A model generated the notes under the pieces. The model saw only the letters and a program-made list of their open reading frames with translations, had not been told where the DNA came from and did no database searches. Below, in pieces: positions 31,680 to 41,274 of a DNA stretch of 41,665 nucleotides. The DNA lies in assembly GCA_033765345.1 (NCBI GenBank), contig JANRIC010000127.1:1-41665 (forward strand), given 5' to 3'. The stretch's first letter is position 1; each line of letters opens with the position of its first letter. A program made the translations under genes and the position numbers. Source of the DNA: JANRIC01 sp033765345. Lineage in GTDB: Bacteria; Bacteroidota; Bacteroidia; Cytophagales; Microscillaceae.

Positions 31680-33059
31680 ATGGCAAGAAAAAAAAAGTCT
31701 AACAAGCTATTAAGAAATTTAATTATCATCGTAGTTATCTTGGTGATTGGGGCATTTATAGCCCGAAGTGCTGGCTGGATCGGCAAAGAACCACTTGTCA
31801 AAGTGCAAACTTCTATCGTCAAAAAACTGGAAATCACCGAACAAGTCACTGCCTCAGGGAAAGTACAACCCGAAACCGAAGTCAAGATCAGCTCGGACGT
31901 CTCTGGCGAAGTCATTGAAGTCACCGTAGAAGAGGGCGACTCAGTCATACAAGGGCAATTGCTTTTCAGAATACGCCCCGACAATATCCAAGCCGTCGTA
32001 GAGAGTGCCAGGGCTACGGTCAATTCGCGCCAAGCAAATTTTGCACAAGCACAGGCAGATTTATCGCAGCGAAAAGCCCAACTTCTACAAACAAAAGTTT
32101 TGTTCGATAGAAATAAAGACTTATACAATCAAAAAGTCATCTCGCTCGCTGATTACCAGACCGCCGAAACCAACTATCAGGTAGCCCTCGAGCAGGTCAA
32201 CTCCGCCAAAGAAAACGTAGAAGCCGCCCGATATAATCTTCAAAACTCTCAGGCTACACTCCGCCAAAACCTAGACAACCTCTCCCGCACGGAGATTTAT
32301 GCCCCTACCAGCGGTATTGTCTCTAAACTCAGCGTAGAAAAGGGCGAAAAAGTAGTAGGAACCGGACAAATGGCTGGAACAGAAATGATGATCCTCGCCG
32401 ACCTCAACAATATGGAAGTGCAGGTAGATGTCAATGAAAATGATATCGTCAAAGTAAGACGCGGGCAAAAAGCCATCATCGATGTGGATTCCTATTCGGC
32501 AAGTGGGCGCAAATTTGAGGGTATCGTCACCGAAATTGCCAATACAGCCAATACCACTACTTCGGCAGATGCTGTGACCGAATTTGAGGTAAAAGTACGT
32601 ATCCTTAAAAAATCTTTCCAAGACCTGATCGGCAAAGACTCTAAACGCCCCGCCTTCCGACCTGGAATGACCGCCTCCGTAGACATCATCACCAATACCA
32701 AATCAGGCATACTCGGAATCCCGATTGCAGCCGTTACTACACGTGATAAATCAGACGAGGCTGATAAAAATATTGGACGACAGGTAAATACCGCCAACAA
32801 TTCCAACCAAAACGAAGATAAAAAGAAGGAAGAAGAAATCAAAGAAATTGTTTTTGTGTATGACCCCAAAGAAGGAAAAGTCATCCAAAAAGAAGTACAA
32901 ACCGGGATCAGTGACTTTGAAAACATGGAGATTATCAAGGGGCTTAAACTGGGCGAAGAAGTAGTGAGTGGACCTTTTATTCTAGTATCTAAGCAACTCA
33001 AAGACGGCCAAAAGGTAGAAAAAGAGAAAATCGAAGACTTAAAAAAGGAAGATAAATAA
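31680..33059 (+). CDS. HlyD/MacA-family periplasmic adaptor protein
   Basis: The 459-residue protein has a short basic N-terminus (MARKKKSNK), one membrane anchor (about 13-30), a lipoyl-like half ('GKVQPETEVKISSDVSGEVIEV'), a helical hairpin (about 100-205), the second lipoyl half ('IYAPTSGIVSKLSVEKGEKVV') and a beta-barrel region. Its C-terminal 60 residues are highly charged. It links an inner-membrane pump to a TolC tunnel; the TolC-like gene upstream is the likely partner. No MacB-like ABC transporter or RND pump follows; gpsA does, 33 bp downstream. The pump must be encoded elsewhere. Confidence 0.9.
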   Translation: MARKKKSNKLLRNLIIIVVILVIGAFIARSAGWIGKEPLVKVQTSIVKKLEITEQVTASGKVQPETEVKISSDVSGEVIEVTVEEGDSVIQGQLLFRIRPDNIQAVVESARATVNSRQANFAQAQADLSQRKAQLLQTKVLFDRNKDLYNQKVISLADYQTAETNYQVALEQVNSAKENVEAARYNLQNSQATLRQNLDNLSRTEIYAPTSGIVSKLSVEKGEKVVGTGQMAGTEMMILADLNNMEVQVDVNENDIVKVRRGQKAIIDVDSYSASGRKFEGIVTEIANTANTTTSADAVTEFEVKVRILKKSFQDLIGKDSKRPAFRPGMTASVDIITNTKSGILGIPIAAVTTRDKSDEADKNIGRQVNTANNSNQNEDKKKEEEIKEIVFVYDPKEGKVIQKEVQTGISDFENMEIIKGLKLGEEVVSGPFILVSKQLKDGQKVEKEKIEDLKKEDK

Positions 33060-33092
33060 GCTTCTACGTTTGTCCCTGAGACCGATAAAAAA

Positions 33093-34142
33093 ATGAACCG
33101 GGTTTTTAAAAAAGTAGATATTTCTAAACTAAAAAAAAAGCGTTCTGCCGATGCTCCCAGAGTAGCCCTCATAGGAGGAGGGAGCTGGGCAACTGCTTTG
33201 ATTAAAATCCTTTCCGAAAACAAGGTCAACATTCACTGGTGGTTGAGAGACAAAGAGGCCGTAAGGTATATCAAAAAAAACCGATTTAACCCCAATTATT
33301 TGACCAATGTACCCATCAACAAGCACAGGGTAAGGGTATTCAGCCAATTAAAAAACGCACTTAAAGACGTAAACTATGTCATTTTGGTGATCCCAGCCGC
33401 TTTTGTGGAAAATGCACTGGAAGGACTAAATCAGGAAGACTTAGCCGGAAAAATTATCATATCGGCAGTCAAGGGCATTATTCCCGAAAAAAACCTCTTG
33501 GTTACAGAACTACTTGAGCAAAAATTTTTACTAAAACCTGAATCACTTGCAATCCTAAGCGGACCCTGCCACGCCGAAGAAGTAGCATTGAGCAAACAAT
33601 CCTATCTTACTGTGGGTGCCTTTGAAGCCAAAGTGGCAGAAAAAGTTGCGGCTTTGCTGGAAGGTTCATACATCAAAACCATACTCAGTACGGATGTTTA
33701 CGGTATAGAATATTGTGCCGTAATGAAAAACATCATCGCTCTGGCCTGCGGAATTGCTCGTGGACTCAACTATGGCGACAATTTTCAGGCGGTATTGGTG
33801 AGTAGTGCTATGCAGGAAATTCGCCGATTTGTACAGAAAATATACCCGCACGAACGAGATTTTTTTGATTCGGTGTATCTGGGCGATTTATTGGTGACAG
33901 CCTACTCACAGTTTAGCCGCAACCGCACTTTTGGCAATATGATTGGGAGAGGCTATACCGTACAATCGGCTCAAGTAGAGATGAATATGATCGCAGAAGG
34001 ATATTATGCCGTCAAGTGTATCTATGACATCAACAAGAATTATCAAATAAGCATGCCGATTACCAAAGCCACTTATAAAATTCTTTATGAAAAGGTCTCT
34101 CCAGCACTTGAGCTAAGTCTACTGAAAGACCTGATTGCCTAA
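33093..34142 (+). CDS. gpsA: Glycerol-3-phosphate dehydrogenase [NAD(P)+]
   Basis: The enzyme reduces dihydroxyacetone phosphate to sn-glycerol 3-phosphate for phospholipid synthesis. The 349-residue protein has the dinucleotide-binding motif 'VALIGGGSWATAL' after a basic 20-residue N-terminal extension, 'ILVIPAAFVENAL' and 'ISAVKGI' with the catalytic Lys, 'LSGPCHAEEVA', and the C-terminal domain 'EYCAVMKNIIALACGIARGLNYGDN'. The usual 'GPSFA/GPSHA' reads GPCHA here. It follows the adaptor gene by 33 bp, perhaps co-transcribed without a functional link. Confidence 0.93.
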   Translation: MNRVFKKVDISKLKKKRSADAPRVALIGGGSWATALIKILSENKVNIHWWLRDKEAVRYIKKNRFNPNYLTNVPINKHRVRVFSQLKNALKDVNYVILVIPAAFVENALEGLNQEDLAGKIIISAVKGIIPEKNLLVTELLEQKFLLKPESLAILSGPCHAEEVALSKQSYLTVGAFEAKVAEKVAALLEGSYIKTILSTDVYGIEYCAVMKNIIALACGIARGLNYGDNFQAVLVSSAMQEIRRFVQKIYPHERDFFDSVYLGDLLVTAYSQFSRNRTFGNMIGRGYTVQSAQVEMNMIAEGYYAVKCIYDINKNYQISMPITKATYKILYEKVSPALELSLLKDLIA

Positions 34143-34226
34143 AATCATAAATATAAACGCATTTGCAACAATTCACCCTCAAAAAAGTATTAGTAAGCAT
34201 CAGTCGTTTATCTAAACTCTAAGCTT

Positions 34227-35597
34227 ATGTCACAATCCAACAAAAATATGGAAGCCTATATCGCCAAAATTCTGGAGATACAACAGGCACAATCCGAAAA
34301 ACCTATCTCAGAAAATGAAATGAAGCAAATTGCTACTGAGTTGGGATTTTCGACAGACGACTGGCAGAAAGTAGATAAAACTTACGAAGACCTCTGGAAA
34401 AGGGGGAACGCCTTTGTACAACACAAAAACTGGGAAGATGCTCTCCATAATTTTCACCAGGCTCTTGTCCTTAAGCCTTATGACCCTTCTCTTTTGTATA
34501 TGATCGCCAGTGCCTATGAAGGGCGTTGGAAAGAATTGCACCACCCAAAAGATAAAGAAAAAGCTCACCACTTTGCCGACCAATGCCTACAAATCAAAGC
34601 CGACCACGCCGGAGCCATTAAACTAATCAGTGATCTTAAAAGACAAAAACCTACACAACCTTCTCCAAAAACTGGATCGTATTTGGCTTATTACATCATT
34701 GGAGGGATTTTATTTTTATTTTTTACAGTTGGTTGGTTTTCTTCTCGCCAAAGCCAACCTAAGCAAGAATGGACTCCCGTGGTGAGTACTCCTGTAGCCC
34801 CCGAAGGCTCGTCCAATAGCAACAACACTTCATCCACTACCAATGACTCAAAAATAGAAGACCGTGAACTTCCCGTAAGTTTTATAGAAAATGAAAAGTC
34901 TCAGGGTTTGACACTGAGCACGGAATCTTCTATTTTTCATATCAGCCGATATGATGCTGAAAATTATTCCTTTCGTTTCCTGGGAGATTTAATCGTAAAA
35001 GATATTGAAGTAAGCCTGCTCAAAATAAAAATCGAGCTCCTTGACTCACAAGGCAAAATAGTCAAAACAGACTTTCTGGATGCTATCAGCGATTATAATC
35101 CCAAGGCAAGAAACGGCGATAATATCCCCCTTGCTTATTTTGAATACAAATCCAACGAAAAAGCACCCGATTGGAAATCAGCACAGCTCTCTGTAGAAAT
35201 TATCCAAAAACAATCTGCTTTGAATCTAAAACCCGAAAACTACCCCTCAGTCACGGTCAAACGGGGAAATAATAAATCTGCTAATTTTGACCTTAAGGTT
35301 TTTCAAAGAGAATCACGCTTTACTCCTTCCACTTTTGGAGATAAAAAGTTGTATCATAAACTGGAATTAGATTTCAAAAATACGGGTAATTACGCTATCA
35401 AAAGTCTCAAAGCTGAGATTCAATGGTTTGATCAACAGAATAAAATCATAGATTCTAAAACCATTTACGTCAATACTAGCTCAAACCCTTCTATCAAAAA
35501 AGGGCAGGGAAGGGTTTTTGAAGGCACTTGGGCTTTAGAAAAAATAGACATCCCTCAGATTAAAAATTATGAGGTGGTCGTCACAGAGATTGAATAA
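34227..35597 (+). CDS. TPR-domain membrane protein of unknown function
   Basis: I do not recognise this 456-residue protein as a named family. Residues 1-50 are helical ('ISENEMKQIATELGFSTDDWQKV'), followed by TPR-like helices (about 55-130, 'RGNAFVQHKNWEDALHNFHQALVLKPYDPSLLYMIASAY'). A single membrane segment lies at about 152-170 ('AYYIIGGILFLFFTVGWF'), then a Ser/Asn/Thr-rich linker (about 188-215), and a long beta-rich C-terminal domain likely in the periplasm or outside, with two related strand-rich halves. The layout, a cytoplasmic protein-binding repeat joined across the membrane to a beta domain, suggests a scaffold. It lies 84 bp after gpsA. Confidence 0.65.
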   Translation: MSQSNKNMEAYIAKILEIQQAQSEKPISENEMKQIATELGFSTDDWQKVDKTYEDLWKRGNAFVQHKNWEDALHNFHQALVLKPYDPSLLYMIASAYEGRWKELHHPKDKEKAHHFADQCLQIKADHAGAIKLISDLKRQKPTQPSPKTGSYLAYYIIGGILFLFFTVGWFSSRQSQPKQEWTPVVSTPVAPEGSSNSNNTSSTTNDSKIEDRELPVSFIENEKSQGLTLSTESSIFHISRYDAENYSFRFLGDLIVKDIEVSLLKIKIELLDSQGKIVKTDFLDAISDYNPKARNGDNIPLAYFEYKSNEKAPDWKSAQLSVEIIQKQSALNLKPENYPSVTVKRGNNKSANFDLKVFQRESRFTPSTFGDKKLYHKLELDFKNTGNYAIKSLKAEIQWFDQQNKIIDSKTIYVNTSSNPSIKKGQGRVFEGTWALEKIDIPQIKNYEVVVTEIE

Positions 35598-35947
35598 TTC
35601 AAGGTGTGTTGTTTTATCTCGAAAACCCTAACCGTCTTATTTTTACTTCTTGTGGACAAAATCTGCCAAAGATTTTTCCCTAAAAATATTACTTGAAGAC
35701 ATAAAACCTACAAATTGCACTTTTTGTAGGCAAATCTTAAATTATGCCTATAAACATTTTTTAGTTACATTGCGTAAAGAACCTGTATTCTATGGAGTCT
35801 TTGAGTTAAAATTTATAAATAAAGAGCCTAAATCTCTTTGTTTCTTTGTGATTTAGCCGGATCAAGACTATTTTCACACAACATTATTCAACGCGTACCA
35901 ACCAAACTTTAAAGTTCTATTCACTGATTTGCTCATTTAGTTGCAAA
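35598..35947. other. Intergenic region before T9SS protein gene
   Basis: No supported gene lies here. A hairpin CCTACAAA (35707-35714) / TTTGTAGG (35723-35730) is present without a T-run and may mark the end of the preceding transcript. A short reading frame (35650-35856) lacks features of a real gene. Confidence 0.45.
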
Positions 35948-38035
35948 ATGCTTACAAGTGTAATAAAAAGAATTACCCAATGTATTTTATTTATTTTTAT
36001 AATGGTGTATTCAGGATACCAACATGCACACGCACAGTGTATACCTTCCCCGGTAAGTGTTACGATTATCAATTCAAGCAATACAGTAGTTAATTCTTAT
36101 TATCCTGGGGATGCAAGTGTTGTTATGGGTTCTATGAGTATTCCAGTGAGTACCAAAAGAGGTACAGCGGACGATATAAGCAATGGCGACCTATTAATCG
36201 TCATGCAAATGCAGGGTGTTGAAATAAATATAACACTGCCCGATAGCATTACTGATACCTCTGGATCAGACGGAGATTATGCAGACGGAGACGGTGGGAA
36301 TGACCGCAGTGGGTTTATCAACAATGGGAATTATACTGCGGGTCAATATGAGTATGTAGTAGCCGACGGACCTGTCACAGGAGGGCTGCTTCCTATTCGC
36401 ACTGCGCTTAAAAAAACATATATACACGATCTGACACCTTCATCTACCCTGGGGGCAAGAACCTTTCAAGTGGTTAGAGTAGCCAATTACCAAGACTTGA
36501 TTTTATCCGCAGGGGCTAGTATCACGGCATTAGCCTGGAATGGGCGTTCGGGAGGCATTATCGCTATTGATGTAAACAATGTATTTGCTCTGGATGGCAC
36601 TATACAAGCAACCGGAATGGGTTTTAGAGGAGGGGCTAGGTCTGCTTCTGAAATTGTCTTCAATGCTCCGGGGCATCGTGGAGAGGGAATTGCAGGAACT
36701 CCCCGAATCGTATATGATGGCTCACAAATTTTGAATAATCTCACGAATCACAATACTTCTGTATTTGCTGGATCTTATGCAGGGATATCTACTTATCCTG
36801 GTTCGGTATCCGGTGTGTTTGATTCGGACAGAGGGCTTGGTGCGCCTGCCAATGCTGGTGGGGCAGGTTATCTGGATGGTGGTGGGAGCGGAGGTTCTAA
36901 TGGAGGAAGTGGTGGTTTTGGTAGTCAGGATATTGCTTTAGGTGCAAACCATATTTCAAAAGGGGCTATCAGCCTGGATGCCTCAGATGGCGATCGGCTT
37001 TTCATGGGCGGGGGAGGAGGCAGTGGTGGAAGGGATGACGACGGCGGCGACAATGATGCGGCTTCCTGCGGACAACCGGGCGGCGGTATCATCATCATAA
37101 GAGCCGACCAGATTACGGGCACAGGTTTTATTCTTGCAAATGGTTTGGGTGGATTCTCACAATTTTCCGAAGGTGCTGGAGGAGGAGGTGCCGGAGGAAC
37201 CGTACTCATTCATACATCCAGCAGTAATCTGAGCGGACTGGCTATTTTTGCGAGAGGTGGCAACGGCAACAGTATTTTTACCACGGATAGCGACGGTGGT
37301 GGCGGCGGTGGCGGCGGTGGAAATGTACTTTTAAATAGAATTGGAGGCACTTTTACAGGGTTACCCTTCATAAGTGCTATTGGAGGTGCTGCGGGGTTGA
37401 GCGGAACGAACACCTCTGCAGCCAGTGGTGGAAGCGGTGGACTAAGCATTAGCTCATTGCCAGGGGCTTCTTTTGTGTGTAGTTTGGAAGCTTTGCCGAT
37501 TACTTTGTTAGAATTTAATGCCGAGGTCATTGATCATGAAAACGTTTTACTCTCTTGGATCACAGCACAGGAAATCAATAATGCCTTTTTTAGTGTGGAA
37601 AGATCAAGGGATGGTTTCAACTTTAAGGAGGTCATCCGTTTAGATGGAGCAGGAAATAGTTCTTATACAAAATTTTATGAAGTAATAGACCAACATCCAG
37701 AATCAGGCATCAATTATTATCGCTTAAAACAAACAGACCTCGAGGGTAAATCTACTTTCTCTAAAGTAATAGCTGTGGAGTTAAACCCAAGCTTTGAGCG
37801 TATTAAAATGTACCCCAATCCGACTCAGGGTTTATTATTTATAGAATCTTTGTCAGATATTCAAATCATTCGTCTTTGGAGTGTCAACCACCAATTGCTC
37901 CTGCAAAAGTATGTTGGGGATGATAAAACGATGCGTGTTTCTCTTGATATGGATACACTTCCTCAAGGAATTTATTTGGTTGAGATTGTCTGTGAAAGGC
38001 GAAAGTTTTTTAAAAAGTTATGGGTTAAGTTTTAA
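35948..38035 (+). CDS. Glycine-rich secreted protein with T9SS type A sorting domain
   Basis: The 695-residue precursor has a signal peptide ending near 'YQHAHAQC'. Residues ~200-505 are glycine-rich with repeated 'GGGGSGG', 'GGGGAGGTVLIHTSS' and 'GGGGGGGGGNVLLNRIGG' loops between short strands, a pattern expected for a beta-helix or stacked strand fold on the surface. A fibronectin-like segment follows ('LPITLLEFNAEVIDHENVLLSW ... NYYRLKQTDLEGKSTFSKV'). The last ~80 residues are a type IX sorting domain ('MYPNPTQGLLFIES ... LPQGIYLVEI ... FFKKLWVKF'). It should be secreted through the type IX system and anchored at the cell surface. Role: probably adhesin or matrix protein, inferred. Confidence 0.85.
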   Translation: MLTSVIKRITQCILFIFIMVYSGYQHAHAQCIPSPVSVTIINSSNTVVNSYYPGDASVVMGSMSIPVSTKRGTADDISNGDLLIVMQMQGVEINITLPDSITDTSGSDGDYADGDGGNDRSGFINNGNYTAGQYEYVVADGPVTGGLLPIRTALKKTYIHDLTPSSTLGARTFQVVRVANYQDLILSAGASITALAWNGRSGGIIAIDVNNVFALDGTIQATGMGFRGGARSASEIVFNAPGHRGEGIAGTPRIVYDGSQILNNLTNHNTSVFAGSYAGISTYPGSVSGVFDSDRGLGAPANAGGAGYLDGGGSGGSNGGSGGFGSQDIALGANHISKGAISLDASDGDRLFMGGGGGSGGRDDDGGDNDAASCGQPGGGIIIIRADQITGTGFILANGLGGFSQFSEGAGGGGAGGTVLIHTSSSNLSGLAIFARGGNGNSIFTTDSDGGGGGGGGGNVLLNRIGGTFTGLPFISAIGGAAGLSGTNTSAASGGSGGLSISSLPGASFVCSLEALPITLLEFNAEVIDHENVLLSWITAQEINNAFFSVERSRDGFNFKEVIRLDGAGNSSYTKFYEVIDQHPESGINYYRLKQTDLEGKSTFSKVIAVELNPSFERIKMYPNPTQGLLFIESLSDIQIIRLWSVNHQLLLQKYVGDDKTMRVSLDMDTLPQGIYLVEIVCERRKFFKKLWVKF

Positions 38036-38056
38036 TTTTATCAAAACTTAGAGAAC

Positions 38057-38091
38057 AAACGGCCGAGGATTTAATCTACCCCCGGCTGTTT
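38057..38091. terminator. Hairpin between T9SS gene and amidohydrolase gene
   Basis: AAACGGCCG (38057-38065) pairs with CGGCTGTTT (38083-38091), with one G-U position. It lies 22 bp after the T9SS gene stop and overlaps the last codons of the convergent amidohydrolase gene. It is a plausible plus-strand terminator, though the T-run is short. Confidence 0.45.
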
Positions 38092-39678
38092 AATTTCAAA
38101 ATTCTCTTTTTTCTTGGCTTCCTCTACCATCACAGCTACGTCTTGCAGGAGTTTTTTGGCATCGTAGACAATACCGTCTTTGATGGTGTATTTTACACCG
38201 CCCACACGTTTTACTTCATTCTTTTCATTAAGCTGGATGGCACCCGTACCATACAATACCTGGAGATTCATCAAAGGATTAGACTCTACCAAGATCATAT
38301 CAGCTTTTTTACCAATCTCAATGCTACCAATTTCCTTCTCCTGTTTGAGGGCTTCGGCTCCTTTGAGCGTGGCAGCTCGAATGACTTCCAAGGGATGAAA
38401 ACCGGCTTCACGCAGCAACTCCAGCTCACGAATGTAAGCAAAACCATACAATTGAAAAATATACCCTGAGTCCGAACCCGTAGTGACTCTTCCTCCTCGG
38501 TTTTTGTATTCGTTCACAAAAGCCATCCAAAGCCTGTAATTTTCTCGCCAGGCTACTTCCTGTTCCGTTCCCCAGGCATGCCAATAAGAGCCGTGCGAAA
38601 TTCGGCTAGGCTGATAAAAACGCCAGAGCGAAGGCAAAGTATACGTTTCATGCCATTCTGCCCTTCGGGTACGCATCAGGTCACGACTGGCTTCGTAGAT
38701 GTTAAAGGTAGGATCGAGGGTAAAATCGAGCGCAATTAATTCGTTCATGACCTTATTCCAATGCTCAGAATAGGGTGCTGCGGCTTGTTTCCATAGCTTA
38801 CCAGCCTCTTCAAAGCGATCCTGTTCATTCTGATAGTTATAATCCAATGGGTAATTCTGAATAGTACGGTCTGTAAATAGTGCCTCTGGCAATCCGTACC
38901 AATGCTCCATGGAGGTAAGTCCCATACGGGCAGTATGCAATACATTCAGGCGGGCTACATCCAACTGTGCATGGTGGCAAGCAGAGCCTAAGCCCAGTTT
39001 TTTGGCTTCATCCAAAGCAGCACCCATAATATCGGGTCGTGCGCCGAAAAATTTAATTCCTTGGGCACCTTGTTGGGCAATCTTGCGTACCCAAGCTCTT
39101 GCCAGTTCGGGCGTAGAGATAGGCTGGTCGCTACCCATTCCAAAACCAGTGTAGGCAAAGATTCGGGGAGCTGTAATTTCATTATTCAGGCTCTTTTTCT
39201 GATGCTCCAGCACCCAGTTTAAGCCATTAAAGCTTCCTGGCTCGCGGATCGTTGTGATGCCGTGTGCCATCCACAGTTTAAAAACATACTCGGCCGTAGT
39301 GCCTTGTTCTGCGCCTCCGATATGCCCGTGCATATCCACAAAACCCGGCAAAAGATACATTCCTTCTGCTTCAAGGACTTTATCGCCCTGTGCGGCTTTG
39401 GGGCGGTCGGCAGGGTCAATAGGTACGCCAGGGCTTCCAACTTTGGCAATCCTTGTGATTCGGTCTTTTTCTACCACAATGTCTACGGGTCCCAATGCGG
39501 GTGCGCCTGTCCCATCAATCAAGATAACCCCCCGGATGATCAGGCGATTAAAAGGTCCTTCGCCTTCCTGGCGTAGGGGAGCTTTGGGCACTCTTTCGGT
39601 CTGGGCGATGAGAGCAAGCGGGAATAAAACCCCCAACCACAGATAAACGATCAACTTATTTTGTAACATAAACATCAA
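38071..39678 (-). CDS. Exported amidohydrolase (imidazolonepropionase-like)
   Basis: The protein is 535 residues from the Met at 39678; a Met three codons later (39669) is equally possible. It has a signal peptide ending 'FPLALIAQ'. The amidohydrolase fold shows an N-terminal beta-sandwich ('RLIIRGVILIDGTGAPALGPVDIVVEKDRI'), the metal HxH motif ('LPGFVDMHGHIGG'), His in 'GSACHHAQLD' and 'TSMEHWYG', and the metal Asp in 'TTGSDSGYIFQ', ending with 'EIGSIEIGKKADMILVESNPL'. It would hydrolyse an amide, peptide or cyclic amide bond in the periplasm or outside; substrate unknown. A large insert between about 255 and 345 is rich in Trp and Tyr. Confidence 0.85.
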   Translation of the reverse strand: MMFMLQNKLIVYLWLGVLFPLALIAQTERVPKAPLRQEGEGPFNRLIIRGVILIDGTGAPALGPVDIVVEKDRITRIAKVGSPGVPIDPADRPKAAQGDKVLEAEGMYLLPGFVDMHGHIGGAEQGTTAEYVFKLWMAHGITTIREPGSFNGLNWVLEHQKKSLNNEITAPRIFAYTGFGMGSDQPISTPELARAWVRKIAQQGAQGIKFFGARPDIMGAALDEAKKLGLGSACHHAQLDVARLNVLHTARMGLTSMEHWYGLPEALFTDRTIQNYPLDYNYQNEQDRFEEAGKLWKQAAAPYSEHWNKVMNELIALDFTLDPTFNIYEASRDLMRTRRAEWHETYTLPSLWRFYQPSRISHGSYWHAWGTEQEVAWRENYRLWMAFVNEYKNRGGRVTTGSDSGYIFQLYGFAYIRELELLREAGFHPLEVIRAATLKGAEALKQEKEIGSIEIGKKADMILVESNPLMNLQVLYGTGAIQLNEKNEVKRVGGVKYTIKDGIVYDAKKLLQDVAVMVEEAKKKENFEIKQPGVD

Positions 39679-39867
39679 TTATAGGTTCTTTTGACATTTT
39701 AAGGCGGGTGTAAAAAAGAATTATTTTTATCAGAGCCGACTTGACTGTCTAAAAATATTTTGGTTCTTCCGTGTTTTTAGCGCGTCGTTAAGTATTCAGA
39801 GAATTCTAGCACTATATTTTCGCTCAACAGAGGCTTGGCATTCATTTCAAAGTAACAAGCACATCTT

Positions 39868-40143
39868 TTATTGGAATGTACCCATGACTTTTGCCTTTGC
39901 TTCTGCGGAAGAAATCACAGGAATAATTTCAAAATCAGCCAAATCATTCCAATGCGCCACCCATTCCAGAAGTTTCTCCAAAGATTCACTTTCCATCACC
40001 TGGTAGCAGGTTTCTACCTTTTCATCAATCCAGCTATTGAGATAGACCACACCCGGGGGCAATAACCGCCCTTTATCCTCGAATCGGGTGTAAAGCTCTT
40101 TTATTTTATCAGGATAAAATCTCTCGATGATCATGTAGGTCAT
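39868..40143 (-). CDS. DUF3303-like small protein
   Basis: The 91-residue protein 'MTYMIIERFYPDKIKELYTRFEDKGRLLPPGVVYLNSWID' with 'CYQVMESESLEKLLEWVAHWNDLADFEIIPVISSAEA' fits the DUF3303 family, a dimeric alpha-beta barrel type fold related in shape to antibiotic biosynthesis monooxygenase-like proteins. It is cytoplasmic. No function is known. It lies 65 bp downstream of the LacI-type regulator and 190 bp upstream of the amidohydrolase, all on the minus strand; they may share a transcript. Confidence 0.75.
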   Translation of the reverse strand: MTYMIIERFYPDKIKELYTRFEDKGRLLPPGVVYLNSWIDEKVETCYQVMESESLEKLLEWVAHWNDLADFEIIPVISSAEAKAKVMGTFQ

Positions 40144-40208
40144 AAATCATGTAAATTGATTGAGAAATATATTTTGCGAAAAAACAACAAAATTTTTGAG
40201 AAAAAAAA

Positions 40209-41237
40209 CTATTTTTTTCTCAGAGAAGATTCACGGATGATTAAGGTTGTTTTTAATACGATGGTTTCGGATTTTACGATATTATCGAGCTTTTTTTGTT
40301 TAAGAACTTGCTGTGCGGCGATTTTACCCATATCTATCGCCGGGTGCATCACAGTAGAAAGCTGCGGATCAATGATGGAAGAGGCTGGGTCATTATTAAA
40401 GCCGATGATAGCGACTTTATCAGGGATTTGTATTCCCGTTTTTTTCATAAACTGAATGGCACTGACAGCAGCAGTATCATTGGCCGAAAAAATACCGTCA
40501 GGAGGATTGGGTAAGCTAAATAGATATTCTGCGGACTTCCAGCCCTGGTCGGCATCCAGATTATTGCTGTACACAATCAGGCTTTCATCAATAGGCAAAT
40601 GATGTCTCTTAAGGGCTTCTAAATAACCTTCTTGCCTTTCACGGTATACATTCCGATGTTGTGCGCCTGCAAAGTGTGCAATCCGCTTGCAACCCTGTTC
40701 AATCAAATGACAAGTAGCTTCAAAACCTGCTGAGAAATTATCAATCACCACCGTGTCCAGGTTTAGTTTTTCTGCCACCCTGTCTACAAATACCACCGGA
40801 ATACCATTATCTATAAATTGTTTGAAATGATCGTAATTTTGAGTTTCCATGGCCAAAGATACCACCAGTCCGCTCACACGGCTTGCATAAAGTACGCCAG
40901 CATTGCTTACTTCATCTTCATAGCTGTCGTGCGATTGAGAAATGATGACATTGTACCCCATTTCTTTGGCGGCAATTTCTACCCCACTGATGAGCGATGA
41001 AATAAAGGGTCTATGAATCAAAGGAATCATGACTCCAATGGTGTCGGTTTTATTTTGCCGTAGACTTGCAGCGATTCTGTTGGGCTGATAACCTCTTTGT
41101 TGAGCCAATTTTTTGACAGCTTCAATGGTTTCTTTGCCGATGCTGTGATGACCCTTTAAAGCCCTGGAGACTGTTGATGGAGATACATTTAACTCCTTTG
41201 CCAAATCATAGATAGTCACCCCTTTATTGTTTTTCAT
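40209..41237 (-). CDS. LacI-family transcriptional regulator
   Basis: The 342-residue protein begins with a LacI-type helix-turn-helix ('VTIYDLAKELNVSPSTVSRALKGHHSIG', residues 4-31), a hinge helix region ('PNRIAASLRQNKT') and a periplasmic-binding-like effector domain ('IGVMIPLIHRPFISSLISGVE', 'VSLAMETQ', 'DGIFSANDTAAVSAI', 'VAIIGFNNDPASSIIDPQLSTV'). It binds an operator as a dimer and responds to a small ligand, usually a sugar. No sugar transport or catabolic genes lie next to it in this window. A 16-bp palindrome 22 bp upstream of the start is a candidate self-operator. Confidence 0.93.
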   Translation of the reverse strand: MKNNKGVTIYDLAKELNVSPSTVSRALKGHHSIGKETIEAVKKLAQQRGYQPNRIAASLRQNKTDTIGVMIPLIHRPFISSLISGVEIAAKEMGYNVIISQSHDSYEDEVSNAGVLYASRVSGLVVSLAMETQNYDHFKQFIDNGIPVVFVDRVAEKLNLDTVVIDNFSAGFEATCHLIEQGCKRIAHFAGAQHRNVYRERQEGYLEALKRHHLPIDESLIVYSNNLDADQGWKSAEYLFSLPNPPDGIFSANDTAAVSAIQFMKKTGIQIPDKVAIIGFNNDPASSIIDPQLSTVMHPAIDMGKIAAQQVLKQKKLDNIVKSETIVLKTTLIIRESSLRKK

Positions 41238-41258
41238 ATTTCTAATTTTTCCAATAAA

Positions 41259-41274
41259 AAATTCTTAAGAATTT
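41259..41274 (-). promoter_or_regulatory. 16-bp palindrome upstream of LacI-type gene
   Basis: AAATTCTTAAGAATTT is a perfect palindrome, 22 bp before the start codon. Its position suits autoregulation. The centre is TA, not the CG common in LacI-family operators, and AT-rich palindromes can occur by chance. Confidence 0.35.

Noticed and set aside
35650..35856. 68-codon open frame between the TPR protein and the T9SS protein
   Set aside because: No signal peptide, motif or promoter; Cys/Phe/Lys-rich composition typical of AT-rich non-coding DNA, and a hairpin lies across its start region.
36487..37530. Proline-rich open frames on the minus strand
   Set aside because: They are the antisense of the glycine-rich region; Gly codons give Pro in the opposite frame.
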